From an uncultured bacterium (lineage in GTDB: Bacteria; Myxococcota_A; UBA9042; PHBI01), in the NCBI GenBank assembly GCA_938040325.1, contig CALHXW010000178.1, positions 1-64,000 of the forward strand: a stretch of 64,000 bases of DNA. The letters run 5' to 3'. The notes beneath the pieces were generated by a model that was not told where the DNA came from, made no database searches, and saw only the letters and a program-made list of their open reading frames with translations. The position numbers and the translations under genes were made by a program. Below are positions 8,275 through 15,959 of this stretch, one piece after another (within the stretch, counting starts at the first letter, position 1; the number at the start of each line of letters is the position of its first letter).

Positions 8275-9171
8275 ATGAATCAGAGACCTTCTGGCCGACG
8301 ACGGCGGCTTAGCGCGTTGCTCATGGTCACGCTGGGCGCCGGGCTGGTCCTCAGCGGCTGCCCCACGGGCCCGTCTGGTCCCGCCAGCGGCGCCCAGTGC
8401 GAGGACGCGGCGCGCGAGGCGCAGCTCGGCATTGGCACCATCGGGACGTTCGGGAGCTCGACCCCCGTCTATCCTCGCATCGGCGGCGGCTCTCGCGTCA
8501 TCGTCGAGTTCATCCCGCCGCCCCACTTCGATGGACCATGCGCCTCGGTGCGCGTGACGCGACTAGGCGTCGGCACAGAGGTGCTCTACGACGCGTTCCT
8601 GGTCGACGAAGGCACCTCGTGGGTCCTCCCCATCGATCTGCCCGAGCCACCGGAGCGCCTTGTCGAGACTGGCCTCGAGCTCCTCGCGGAGGTCGAGATG
8701 GGGGGCCTCTACCGTTCGTCGCTGCTGGGGTTTTCGTTCGTCGAGGCCGACCCGGCGTCGGAGCCAGCAGCTGTCGCGACGGCGTGTCCCGCGCCGGCGC
8801 AACAGAGCGTCGAGTGGGGCGAGCTGGTCGACGACGTCTTCATGCCCTACGGACAAGCGCGTCAGCCACAGCTCGTCTTTGGCTTTCAGGGCAACACCAT
8901 GATCACGCCGCGGGTAGCCATCACGTGGCCCGACGGTCCAGATGAGCTCTGCGTGTACCTGAAGACGCAGAACGCCGACGAGGTCGACGGCTTTGACGCA
9001 GGCGGCGACCGGGGCAGCTTCGTGCTAACGCGCTACGGCGACCAGCTCGTGAGCGGCTTGCTCTTCCACATCGTCGATCCCGACGCCGCGCGGCGCCAGC
9101 TGAGGTTCATCTACCGGGTGTCCGGCGCAGAGGTCCGCGCAGAAGGAGAGCTCCTGCTCAGCGTCGACTAG
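8275..9171 (+). CDS. Lipoprotein, function unknown
   Basis: The 298-residue product has an Arg-rich n-region, a hydrophobic core and a clear lipobox LSGC (Cys at about residue 26), then TGPSGP and a soluble domain rich in beta-strand-like hydrophobic segments. A few Cys occur but there is no repeat pattern, and no family is recognised. It is divergently transcribed from the MepA-like lipoprotein, with 131 bases between the starts. No terminator was seen; the same frame stays open into the downstream glycosyltransferase after this gene's TAG. Confidence 0.75.
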   Translation: MNQRPSGRRRRLSALLMVTLGAGLVLSGCPTGPSGPASGAQCEDAAREAQLGIGTIGTFGSSTPVYPRIGGGSRVIVEFIPPPHFDGPCASVRVTRLGVGTEVLYDAFLVDEGTSWVLPIDLPEPPERLVETGLELLAEVEMGGLYRSSLLGFSFVEADPASEPAAVATACPAPAQQSVEWGELVDDVFMPYGQARQPQLVFGFQGNTMITPRVAITWPDGPDELCVYLKTQNADEVDGFDAGGDRGSFVLTRYGDQLVSGLLFHIVDPDAARRQLRFIYRVSGAEVRAEGELLLSVD

Positions 9172-9402
9172 CGCGCCGACGAGTCGCGCAAGGCGGATGG
9201 TTTAGAGCCCCGACGACGCGGCTGGCGTCTCACGATCGGCGAGATTAAGGTCCGACGCTCGCTGCGTAGAAATGATCAACGCTGGCCGCACAGGTCACCA
9301 ACCCACCGAAGACTTCACCCCCTAGGCCTGACGATTCAAGACCGACCCTCACAACGAAGACGCAAGCTAAAGATCGCGATCGTCACGACCGGGCGCTTTC
9401 AC

Positions 9403-10506
9403 GTGTGCAACCTCGCCGTCGAGCTAACAAAGCGCGGCCACGACGTGGCGTTCTACTCGTACGTGCCGCCGTGGCGTACCAAGAAGTTCGGCCTCCCGAT
9501 TCGCTCGAGTCGCTGGTTGGGACCGCTTGTGGCCCCGGCCAAGCTGCCGCAGGTAGCTGGGCATCGCCTCGGAACCCACTACCTCAACGTCGCCATCGAC
9601 AAGGTCGCAGCGCGTGTGGTCACCCGCTGCGACATCTTGATCGCAATGAGCGGAATCGGTGTCGACGTGCTCGACGCCGCCAAGCGGCGCTTTGGCGCCA
9701 GGGTCTTGCTTGAGCGCGGCAGTCCCCACATCCATGAGCAACGAAGGGTTCTCGACCTCGTTGACGCCAAGGCCGGCGCGACCCCGCCGGACGCTGACCT
9801 CGTCAAGCATGCCGTGGCACGCGAGCTCGCCGGCTACCAGCGTGCCGACCGCATTGTGATTCCGGCGCTCCACGTGGAAGAGAGCTTCATTGAGCACGGC
9901 ATTGAGCGCGACCGACTCTTTCGCAACCCCTACGGCGTCGACCTCGGCGAGTTCCCTGCGACACCGGCGCCGACCGACTTGCCGCCGACCCTCATCAATG
10001 TTGGGACGTGGCGCTACCTCAAGGGCGTGGATGTCCTGGTCGAGGCTTGGCGTCGGCTGGCGCCGGAGGGTGTGAAGCTTCTGCATGTCGGGCCCGTCGG
10101 CGACGCCCCACTTCCGACGGACGTTGGCTTCACGCACCAGGACCGTGTCGACCAGAGCGAGCTGACGCGGTGGTACGGCCGCGGCCATGTCTTTGTGCTG
10201 CCGTCGTGGGCCGAGGGCCTCGCGATCGTCCAGCCCCAAGCCCTGGCGTCCGGTCTGCCGCTGGTTGGGACAACAACCAGCGGGGCCCGAGACCTCGGCG
10301 AGCTTGTGGGCGACACCTCCCACATCCGAGCGGTTGCGCCTGGCGATGTGGATGCGCTCGAGCAGGCGATTCGGTCGATGTTGCCGATCGCGCTCAAGCA
10401 ACGCGGAGAGCGGCAGCTGCTCGATGCGGAGGCGAAAGCCAAGCTCAGCTGGACTCGCTACACCGACGCCTACGAGGCGCAGCTCTACCGTGAGCTGGAT
10501 GGATAA
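9403..10506 (+). CDS. GT4-family glycosyltransferase (start codon uncertain)
   Basis: This GT-B fold enzyme transfers a sugar from a nucleotide donor. The C-terminal half shows NPYGVDLGEF, GTWRYLKGVDVLVEAW and the nucleotide-binding region EGLAIVQPQALASG; in the usual EX7E motif the second Glu is Gln. The tracked start is a GTG that omits the first Rossmann strand. The frame upstream reads KIAIVTTGRFHV, the expected GT-B N-terminus, but contains no ATG, GTG or TTG back to the stop at 9171. Initiation at CTG 9328 or ATT 9334, or a start lost by mutation, are possible. A methyltransferase gene follows 115 bases later, suggesting joint work on a glycan or glycolipid. Confidence 0.85.
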   Translation: MCNLAVELTKRGHDVAFYSYVPPWRTKKFGLPIRSSRWLGPLVAPAKLPQVAGHRLGTHYLNVAIDKVAARVVTRCDILIAMSGIGVDVLDAAKRRFGARVLLERGSPHIHEQRRVLDLVDAKAGATPPDADLVKHAVARELAGYQRADRIVIPALHVEESFIEHGIERDRLFRNPYGVDLGEFPATPAPTDLPPTLINVGTWRYLKGVDVLVEAWRRLAPEGVKLLHVGPVGDAPLPTDVGFTHQDRVDQSELTRWYGRGHVFVLPSWAEGLAIVQPQALASGLPLVGTTTSGARDLGELVGDTSHIRAVAPGDVDALEQAIRSMLPIALKQRGERQLLDAEAKAKLSWTRYTDAYEAQLYRELDG

Positions 10507-10516
10507 GAACCACGCG

Positions 10517-10575
10517 CCAGCAGACGTTGCGCCTGCTGGGATGACCCGCTAAACGCCGGTCGGCTCTCGGCCGGC
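10517..10575. other. Two hairpins between glycosyltransferase and methyltransferase genes
   Basis: CCAGCAG (10517-10523) pairs with CTGCTGG (10533-10539), and GCCGGTCG (10555-10562) pairs with CGGCCGGC (10568-10575, one G-U pair). Neither is followed by a T-run, so intrinsic termination is not indicated. They could be attenuators or mRNA-stabilising structures. Confidence 0.4.
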
Positions 10576-10621
10576 CTCACACTCAAAGAGAGCTCGCCTC
10601 TCGCGGACACCGGACAACACC

Positions 10622-11587
10622 ATGGTCACGCTCGCTCACTCCGATGTGCAACTCGCTTGCCCGCGCACCCATGCGGCCCTCACGGCCGACGACACCCTGC
10701 TCCGCGCCGGTGATGACACGGCCTATCGACTCGTCCGCGGCGTTCCCGTGATGCTGCGCGGCGATGTCACACAGAGCCAGCGAGAGGGAGAAGCATCGCT
10801 GGCTGCCGACGACAGCGACGCGCCCACGTGGATGGACGAGGCGGTCGATGGCGTACACCCGCATGTGCAGCGCTTCATCGTCGAGACCGGTGGCTCCCTC
10901 TACCGCGACCTCGTCGGACGATTGGACCGCTACCCGATCCCGCACTTTCCGCTGACGAGCCACAGCGGTGAGACGCTGCTCGACATCGGCTGCAACTGGG
11001 GACGCTGGAGCCTCGCGGCGGCGCAGGCCGGCTTCAAGTCAGTCGGGCTGGACCCAAACCTCGAGGCCGTCGAGGTCGCACGTCACGTCTCCAACGCGAT
11101 GGGACTCGCCCCCGACTTTGTGGTCGGCGACGCCCGCTATCTGCCATTTCCCGACGCGCAGTTCGACGTGGTCTTTTCCTACAGCGTCCTGCAGCACCTC
11201 CCTAAGGAGCATGTCTGCCAGTCACTCGACGACATCGCTCGGGTTCTCAAGCCAGGCGGCCGGGCCTATATCCAGCTCGCCAACAAGCTCGGTCCTCTCG
11301 GCCTCTTCCACCAAGGGCGACGCAAGTTCCGCGCTGCCCGCGGGTTTGAGGTTCGCTACTGGACGCCCAAGGAGATGGTCTCTGCGTTCGAGCGCGCCAT
11401 CGGCCCGGCTGAGCTGCACTTCGACGGCATCTTCACCATCAACCCGCAGACGTCGGACCGCGACCTGCTGTCGCCGACGTCACGGGCCGTCCTGGATGTG
11501 TCCGAGACCGTCAAGCGCGCCAGCAAGAAGGTCGGTGCGCTGCGCTGGATTGCCGACAGCCTGTATGTGAGCGCTGTCAAACACTAG
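10622..11587 (+). CDS. Class I SAM-dependent methyltransferase with Trm112-like N-terminus
   Basis: In this 321-residue protein the first 50 residues (LACPRTHAAL to RGVPVML) resemble Trm112-like domains often fused to methyltransferases, but only one Cys is left, so zinc binding is doubtful. The methyltransferase core follows: motif I LLDIGCNWGRW, motif II GLDPN, and the DVVFSYSVLQHLP post-motif (Methyltransf_11 type). It is likely cytoplasmic. It follows the GT4 glycosyltransferase, so methylation of a sugar or polysaccharide precursor is a reasonable inference, but the substrate cannot be read from the sequence. Confidence 0.85.
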   Translation: MVTLAHSDVQLACPRTHAALTADDTLLRAGDDTAYRLVRGVPVMLRGDVTQSQREGEASLAADDSDAPTWMDEAVDGVHPHVQRFIVETGGSLYRDLVGRLDRYPIPHFPLTSHSGETLLDIGCNWGRWSLAAAQAGFKSVGLDPNLEAVEVARHVSNAMGLAPDFVVGDARYLPFPDAQFDVVFSYSVLQHLPKEHVCQSLDDIARVLKPGGRAYIQLANKLGPLGLFHQGRRKFRAARGFEVRYWTPKEMVSAFERAIGPAELHFDGIFTINPQTSDRDLLSPTSRAVLDVSETVKRASKKVGALRWIADSLYVSAVKH

Positions 11588-11733
11588 CCCCAAACCAAGC
11601 GCTATTTTCGAGCGAGGCGAGGGCGATGTGCTTGCCAGCGGCGTCCGCTGGACGAAGGCGCCTTTCCCCGAGCGCTGCTCGTCGCTCCTTCAGCGACGGC
11701 CCAAAACCGCGCCGATCCGCACGCCCCACCCGT

Positions 11734-11757
11734 TCGGTGCTCTAGCTAGAGCACCGA
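11734..11757. repeat. Perfect 24-bp palindrome centred on AGCT
   Basis: TCGGTGCTCTAG followed directly by its exact reverse complement gives a perfect uninterrupted 24-bp palindrome in the gap between the methyltransferase and the EF-hand lipoprotein. It overlaps the left end of a degenerate repeat found again at 24943 and 47896. It could be an operator or a remnant of a mobile element; no T-run follows. Confidence 0.75.
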
Positions 11758-11781
11758 CCAGGTTAATCGCACCCGCCTTGC
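11748..11781 (+). repeat. Dispersed intergenic repeat, copy 1
   Basis: The copy reads AGAGCACCGACCAGGTTAAT then CGCACCCGCC. It matches copy 2 at 24943 at most positions; the similarity continues weakly downstream (TGCGGAC). It is intergenic and contains no gene. Confidence 0.55.
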
Positions 11782-11869
11782 TGCGGACTCTAGGCCGGCT
11801 TTCTCGCTGAGACGGCGCTGAGCGACAACAAGGACGTGCGCTCTTGGCGCGGCAACGACGGACCCAGGC

Positions 11870-12703
11870 TCACTCGACCGTTGCGCACGTCGAGTCGCCG
11901 AGCGCGATCGCGATGCGACCGGCTTGGGCTTGCAGCACGTCCCACAGCGTCGTCAGGGCTGCTCCATCGAGCCGGTAGTCGTCGAGATTGGTGGCTGCCC
12001 GGAGCTCAGCTTCGGTGACGCGACCGTCGCTGTTGGCGTCAGCTGCGGCGAGTGGCGAGAACGTCGGACGGCCAGCCACCGTGGCAAGGTCATCGCCAAA
12101 GAGCTGGTCGGCCCGCAGGTTGAGACGCAGGAAAGCGACACCTGTTGGCGTGACCGTCACGGGCCCTACCGAGCAGCCAGAGGCGCGCGTCTCGCCGCGA
12201 AAGCCGAGCTGGAAGCTCTTGACGGTGCCGCCCTGCTTCGCCTCGCCCTCGACGAACACGGAGAAGCGGTTTTGCGCCATCAGTCGGATGTCGTCGCCGT
12301 CCGCGTTCGCGTTGGCGGGATCCTGGCTCGAGTCCGCGAGCGTCAGCGCAGCGCGGTCGTAGCTGGTCGAGACCACGTCCATGTCCAAGATGACGTGGCC
12401 TTGTCCAGCGGAGCCTTGGGCCAGATCGACAATGGTACTCGGCGTGTCGGCAATCACAGCGCTGTTGCTGCCGCGCGACACCGTCAGACCCGACACCGCT
12501 ACGAGGTAGCGATCAAACGTGATCACCCAGCCGTCGGAGACAGAGGCGGGGATCATGGTCTCGACCGCTTCCCCACCAGACACACGGACGGAGAGGAGGC
12601 CAGGCTCGCCCTCAACGTCGTCGCCGCAGCCAAAGACGAGGCAGCTTGAAAGCGCGAGCGCCAGCGCTCGAACCCTTACGCGCGTGAGGACAGCGTCAGC
12701 CAT
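11870..12703 (-). CDS. Lipoprotein with EF-hand-like loop
   Basis: The 277-residue product has signal peptide MADAVLTRVRVRALALALSS and lipobox VFGC, followed by GDD. The body is a beta-rich extracytoplasmic domain of unknown family. Near residues 215-230, DANSDGRVTEAE matches a 12-residue EF-hand calcium loop (D1, N3, D5, E12), suggesting calcium binding. I start at ATG 12703, supported by AAGGGAG upstream, rather than the tracked 12835. It is monocistronic, with long gene-free gaps on both sides. Exact function unknown. Confidence 0.75.
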   Translation of the reverse strand: MADAVLTRVRVRALALALSSCLVFGCGDDVEGEPGLLSVRVSGGEAVETMIPASVSDGWVITFDRYLVAVSGLTVSRGSNSAVIADTPSTIVDLAQGSAGQGHVILDMDVVSTSYDRAALTLADSSQDPANANADGDDIRLMAQNRFSVFVEGEAKQGGTVKSFQLGFRGETRASGCSVGPVTVTPTGVAFLRLNLRADQLFGDDLATVAGRPTFSPLAAADANSDGRVTEAELRAATNLDDYRLDGAALTTLWDVLQAQAGRIAIALGDSTCATVE

Positions 12704-13318
12704 GGTTCTCCCTTGAGACCGTCTGCAAGGTATGGAGCTTACCAACTCTGCGCTGCGCTGCGAGCACCTTTGCCAGCCGCTGACCTCCAAATGCGCAAAT
12801 GCGCATCGCGCGTTCGGCGATCGTTTTCCCGGCAACGCTGCTCGTTGTAGATGCCGGAAGTTCGTTCCTAGGCCCGGACAGGCCGTCGTTGAGGTCGAGA
12901 TCCGACAAAGCCGCAGCCGGAAAGAGCGCTTGTTTTGGGGCTAGCCCCCACTCCCAACGACGGGTATGGTTAGGGCGTCTGTTTTATCAGACAAGGAACG
13001 ACGCTCCGGTCGGAAGAACCGAGCGCGCTGACAAGTACATCAAGTGTTTCCTCAATCTCGTAGTGAAGGGACGCAGACGAATGACCCAGGAGTGACGACG
13101 TATGGTCGCCTTTGGGAGTCGACGTTGGCCTAGCTCGCGTTCGCGCGTGGCAAAGCCGGATACGTTCGACCCCAGGTCCATACTGACCCACGCCGGTCAT
13201 CTGACGCAGAAGGTCACCGAGCGAGGCATACGCAAGATGCTTCCAGCGATCCCGCGCGGTCTCGCTGTGTCGGAGCGTCATTCCAACCGAACTCCGCCGA
13301 CGCGAGTCGAGGGAATCG
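12704..13318. other. Gene-free 615-base stretch
   Basis: No ORF here has a convincing ribosome binding site or codon pattern. The stretch holds the promoter regions of the divergent genes at 12703 (-) and 13319 (+) and a 12-bp palindrome GGGGCTAGCCCC at 12937-12948. The long minus-strand ORF 12970-13818 is a shadow of the gene at 13319. Confidence 0.6.
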
Positions 13319-13858
13319 ATGCAGCGAAGCCGTGATCTTGAAATGTACCGCGACCGGTTCCTGGGTGAGCTCCACCAAGCGAAGCCAGAGCTCCGCTCAC
13401 AGGACGCGTTCGTCAAGTATTGGAAGCTCGTCGAGTCTGAGGCCCAGCGCACCGAAGAGCTGCAAAAGCTCGACATCTGGGTGCGTGACCTCGCCCGCGA
13501 TCGCGACAAGGTACGGTCGCTCAAGGGACGCCTCGAGACAGCGGGCGCAGATCCGCAAGCACAGAGCCTGCTGGCGATGGTCAAGCGTATCCTCGACATG
13601 CTCGACGCGACCGAGAAGAAGCTGAAGCGACGCTTCGATGCTCGTAAGGGTGTGCTGGCGTTTCTGCTCTTCCGCGCCGGACCTGGCGTCAAGAAGAAGG
13701 GTGTGCCCCAAGAGCCGGGTCCGAACCCGAAGAAGCCGGGCAAGGGCCAGGGACCAGGCAAGAAGGAAGACGACGACGTCAGCGAGGTCATCCTCACGCA
13801 GCAGCCTGTCGCGCCCAAACCGACGCCGAAGCCTCCCCAGAAGAAGATGGAGCGTTAG
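13319..13858 (+). CDS. Small basic coiled-coil-like protein, function unknown
   Basis: The 179-residue soluble protein has a helical, highly charged N-terminal 115 residues with likely coiled-coil stretches (SEAQRTEELQKLDIWVRDLA). The tail is disordered and rich in Lys, Pro and Gly (GPNPKKPGKGQGPGKK, PKPTPKPPQKK). No enzymatic motif or signal peptide is seen. The start is supported by GAGGGA 6 bases before the ATG. It converges with the LuxC-like gene 50 bases downstream and has no partner on its strand. The basic tail could bind nucleic acid or acidic polymers, but that is only an inference. Confidence 0.65.
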   Translation: MQRSRDLEMYRDRFLGELHQAKPELRSQDAFVKYWKLVESEAQRTEELQKLDIWVRDLARDRDKVRSLKGRLETAGADPQAQSLLAMVKRILDMLDATEKKLKRRFDARKGVLAFLLFRAGPGVKKKGVPQEPGPNPKKPGKGQGPGKKEDDDVSEVILTQQPVAPKPTPKPPQKKMER

Positions 13859-13908
13859 TCGCCCCAGAGGCTTCGGCCGCATCCGCGTGGGAACCGCGCA
13901 GTGGTTGC

Positions 13909-14880
13909 TCAGCGATTGACCCAGTCGAGCGGTGGTCGCTGCATCTCGCCGAGCGGGCACTCCCGTATCGACGTCGGGAGCGACAGCGGGGTGTTGGTCC
14001 CTATTGTCGACAGGCTCGTGTGGAGCCGGGTGCGCGATACCTCGTCGGCCGGCAAGAGCCAGATGAAGCGATACCCCGGGCTCAAGACAAAGTCGGAGCT
14101 GGGCATCGCCGCGACGACCGCCGTCTCCGTGACCTCGACAACGCCAAGCATCTCGGCGCGTGTCTTGGCGACACTGCGAGCGCGGGCCGCGTCCACGGGC
14201 AACGCCATCGGTAGCCCTCCCTCGGCGCGCCGTAACGCGGTGGCGAGCGGCTCAACGAGGGACGCCGGATCGCCTTCGACCCAGACCACCTGCGGGCTCA
14301 TGCAGCCTGCTTGGTCCCAAGCGCAGATGTCTTGAGCGAGCCCTTGTAGCTCGCTGGATGTCGGCTCCCGAACCCACGCGGCACTGACCCGGTGGCCGAA
14401 GCCGATCACCTCGGTGTGGGGTGGGGCTGAGCTCTTGACCTCAGCGATCGTGTCGTCAGCGCCGAGCACGACGATCCGGTCGACCTGCTCGGCCGCGCGC
14501 CGGAACCCTAGCGCGTCGTCGCTTGAGAAGTCTTGGACCTCGACCCCGTGATCGGCCGCGGCGATCGCCTCGGCGGCTGCGGCTTGGCCACGGGCCGGCT
14601 TCAGCAACACGCGCCCGCCACCAAGGCGCGCCAACAGCACCTGACGGAGCGCACTGACCGGCAGGGTGCGTGCTGAGATGACGAGCGTGTTCACCCGGTC
14701 GGCCGCAGCGGATGCGCGGTGGACGGCGTCCGGCGTCCATGACGCAAACTCGGCCTCGAGGCCGGCCTGGGCGACCTCTCGTGAAAAGCCCATGGCCCTT
14801 GTCGCCGCGAGGAGCGCAGCGCCCGGTCCGGAGCTCAAGACGGTGAGCGCGCGAAGGGGTGAGCTGTCGACTGCAGTCAC
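13909..14880 (-). CDS. LuxC-like acyl-CoA/acyl-protein reductase
   Basis: The 323-residue protein matches the C-terminal two-thirds of the LuxC family (fatty aldehyde-forming reductase); luminous LuxC is near 480 residues, so the N-terminal region is missing or reduced. The catalytic motif DQAGCMSPQ carries the nucleophilic Cys193, and TGT/GGG-type Gly-rich turns fit NADPH binding. LuxC reduces a LuxE-bound acyl group to the aldehyde. The GTG start overlaps the stop of the LuxE-like gene (GTGA), indicating translational coupling. It is the last gene of a three-gene operon with an aminotransferase. No luciferase (luxAB) is present, so bioluminescence is not implied. Confidence 0.85.
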   Translation of the reverse strand: MTAVDSSPLRALTVLSSGPGAALLAATRAMGFSREVAQAGLEAEFASWTPDAVHRASAAADRVNTLVISARTLPVSALRQVLLARLGGGRVLLKPARGQAAAAEAIAAADHGVEVQDFSSDDALGFRRAAEQVDRIVVLGADDTIAEVKSSAPPHTEVIGFGHRVSAAWVREPTSSELQGLAQDICAWDQAGCMSPQVVWVEGDPASLVEPLATALRRAEGGLPMALPVDAARARSVAKTRAEMLGVVEVTETAVVAAMPSSDFVLSPGYRFIWLLPADEVSRTRLHTSLSTIGTNTPLSLPTSIRECPLGEMQRPPLDWVNR

Positions 14881-15959
14881 GAGCGAGCCGTCAGCTCTTC
14901 AGCCGTCAGGCTGCAGCCACGCAAGACAGCATCGGGGGCTCGGCCTAGTAAGGTCAGCCGCCCCTCGTCGTCGAGCTGGCCCAAGTCACTCGTCAGGATC
15001 GCCGAGACGTTGTCGATGTTGAGCACATCAAAGCACGCCACCAAGCCAACGGCTCCGGCGACGAGGTCACCGTGAGTCAGTGGGTCGACGACGCGGAGGC
15101 GCAGGCATGGATTGGCGACCAGAGGACGGCCGTACGCCTGGCTCGAAAGCTCGGTCATGCCGTACTCCGGCACGACATGAGCGGCGGACAGACCGAAGGT
15201 CGCCTCGACCTCTGCGAGCAGCGTCGGCTCGTCGAGGGTGCGGCTCTTCCCTTTGAAGCCACCGGTCAGCATCATCCTGGAACCCGCTGGCAGCAGGCAG
15301 GGGCGGCCTGCCAGTGCATCGAGCAAGTTCACCAGCGCAAACGAGGTGGCGAGGACCACAACGGGCTCAGCACTGGCCTGAGCCGCGGCAACGAAGGCAT
15401 CGGCATCGAGGCCTTGCGAACCCAAGCACCACGCCACATCCGCAGCCCAACGCCGCGCGAGGGCGCTGACCATGTGCGACAGCGAGCTGTCGGGTAGCTC
15501 CTCGGCGGGCGGAATCAGCGACAGCCAGTGAGCGCCTTGCATGCCGGCGAGCACGTGCTCGACAAAGGGTGCCTCCATCCCGGCGTGATACAGGTCGAGG
15601 CCACGAGAGCTGAGGTGTCGCTCCCCCCGCCGACCGGCGGTCGTTCCGCTGGTCCGAAAGGTCTGGAGGTCGGCGTCCGCCGCGCTGAGCCGCAGGTCCC
15701 GAAACAGCTCCGTCGGCACCAGCGGCGCCTGACGCCAGCCCATCGCCGGCGAGAAGCCTCTCGCCGCCGCCAGCCGCCCGTAGGCCGGTATCGTGCCGAT
15801 CTGATGCGCAAGCACCTCCACGGCAAGTGCGTCAAAGCGCTCCGCGTCGGGGGACGCCGCGTAGCTTCGCAGGTCGTCGACCAAGCGAGCGACGGCATCA
15901 GCTGCCAAGACGCCGCTCCTCGGACACACAGGACTCGATGGCGTCGAATGCGGCATCAC
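14877..15959 (-). CDS. LuxE-like acyl-protein synthetase
   Basis: This 360-residue adenylate-forming enzyme belongs to the LuxE/PaaK family. RTSGTTAGRRGERH is the ATP/phosphate-binding loop and PEYGMTELSSQAY the aromatic adenylate motif. Near the C-terminus RGCSL places Cys349 twelve residues from the end, matching the position of the acyl-accepting Cys of luminous LuxE. It should activate a carboxylic acid with ATP and carry it as a thioester for the LuxC-like partner. It overlaps the aminotransferase gene by 62 bases and the LuxC-like gene by 4. The natural acyl substrate is unknown. Confidence 0.85.
   Translation of the reverse strand: MMPHSTPSSPVCPRSGVLAADAVARLVDDLRSYAASPDAERFDALAVEVLAHQIGTIPAYGRLAAARGFSPAMGWRQAPLVPTELFRDLRLSAADADLQTFRTSGTTAGRRGERHLSSRGLDLYHAGMEAPFVEHVLAGMQGAHWLSLIPPAEELPDSSLSHMVSALARRWAADVAWCLGSQGLDADAFVAAAQASAEPVVVLATSFALVNLLDALAGRPCLLPAGSRMMLTGGFKGKSRTLDEPTLLAEVEATFGLSAAHVVPEYGMTELSSQAYGRPLVANPCLRLRVVDPLTHGDLVAGAVGLVACFDVLNIDNVSAILTSDLGQLDDEGRLTLLGRAPDAVLRGCSLTAEELTARS

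Noticed and set aside
12970-13818. 282-residue minus-strand ORF
   Set aside because: It is mostly antisense to the 179-residue coiled-coil gene, is low-complexity and has no ribosome binding site.
13909-15959. Bioluminescence operon
   Set aside because: LuxC- and LuxE-like genes are present, but luciferase subunits are not, and the third gene is an aminotransferase.
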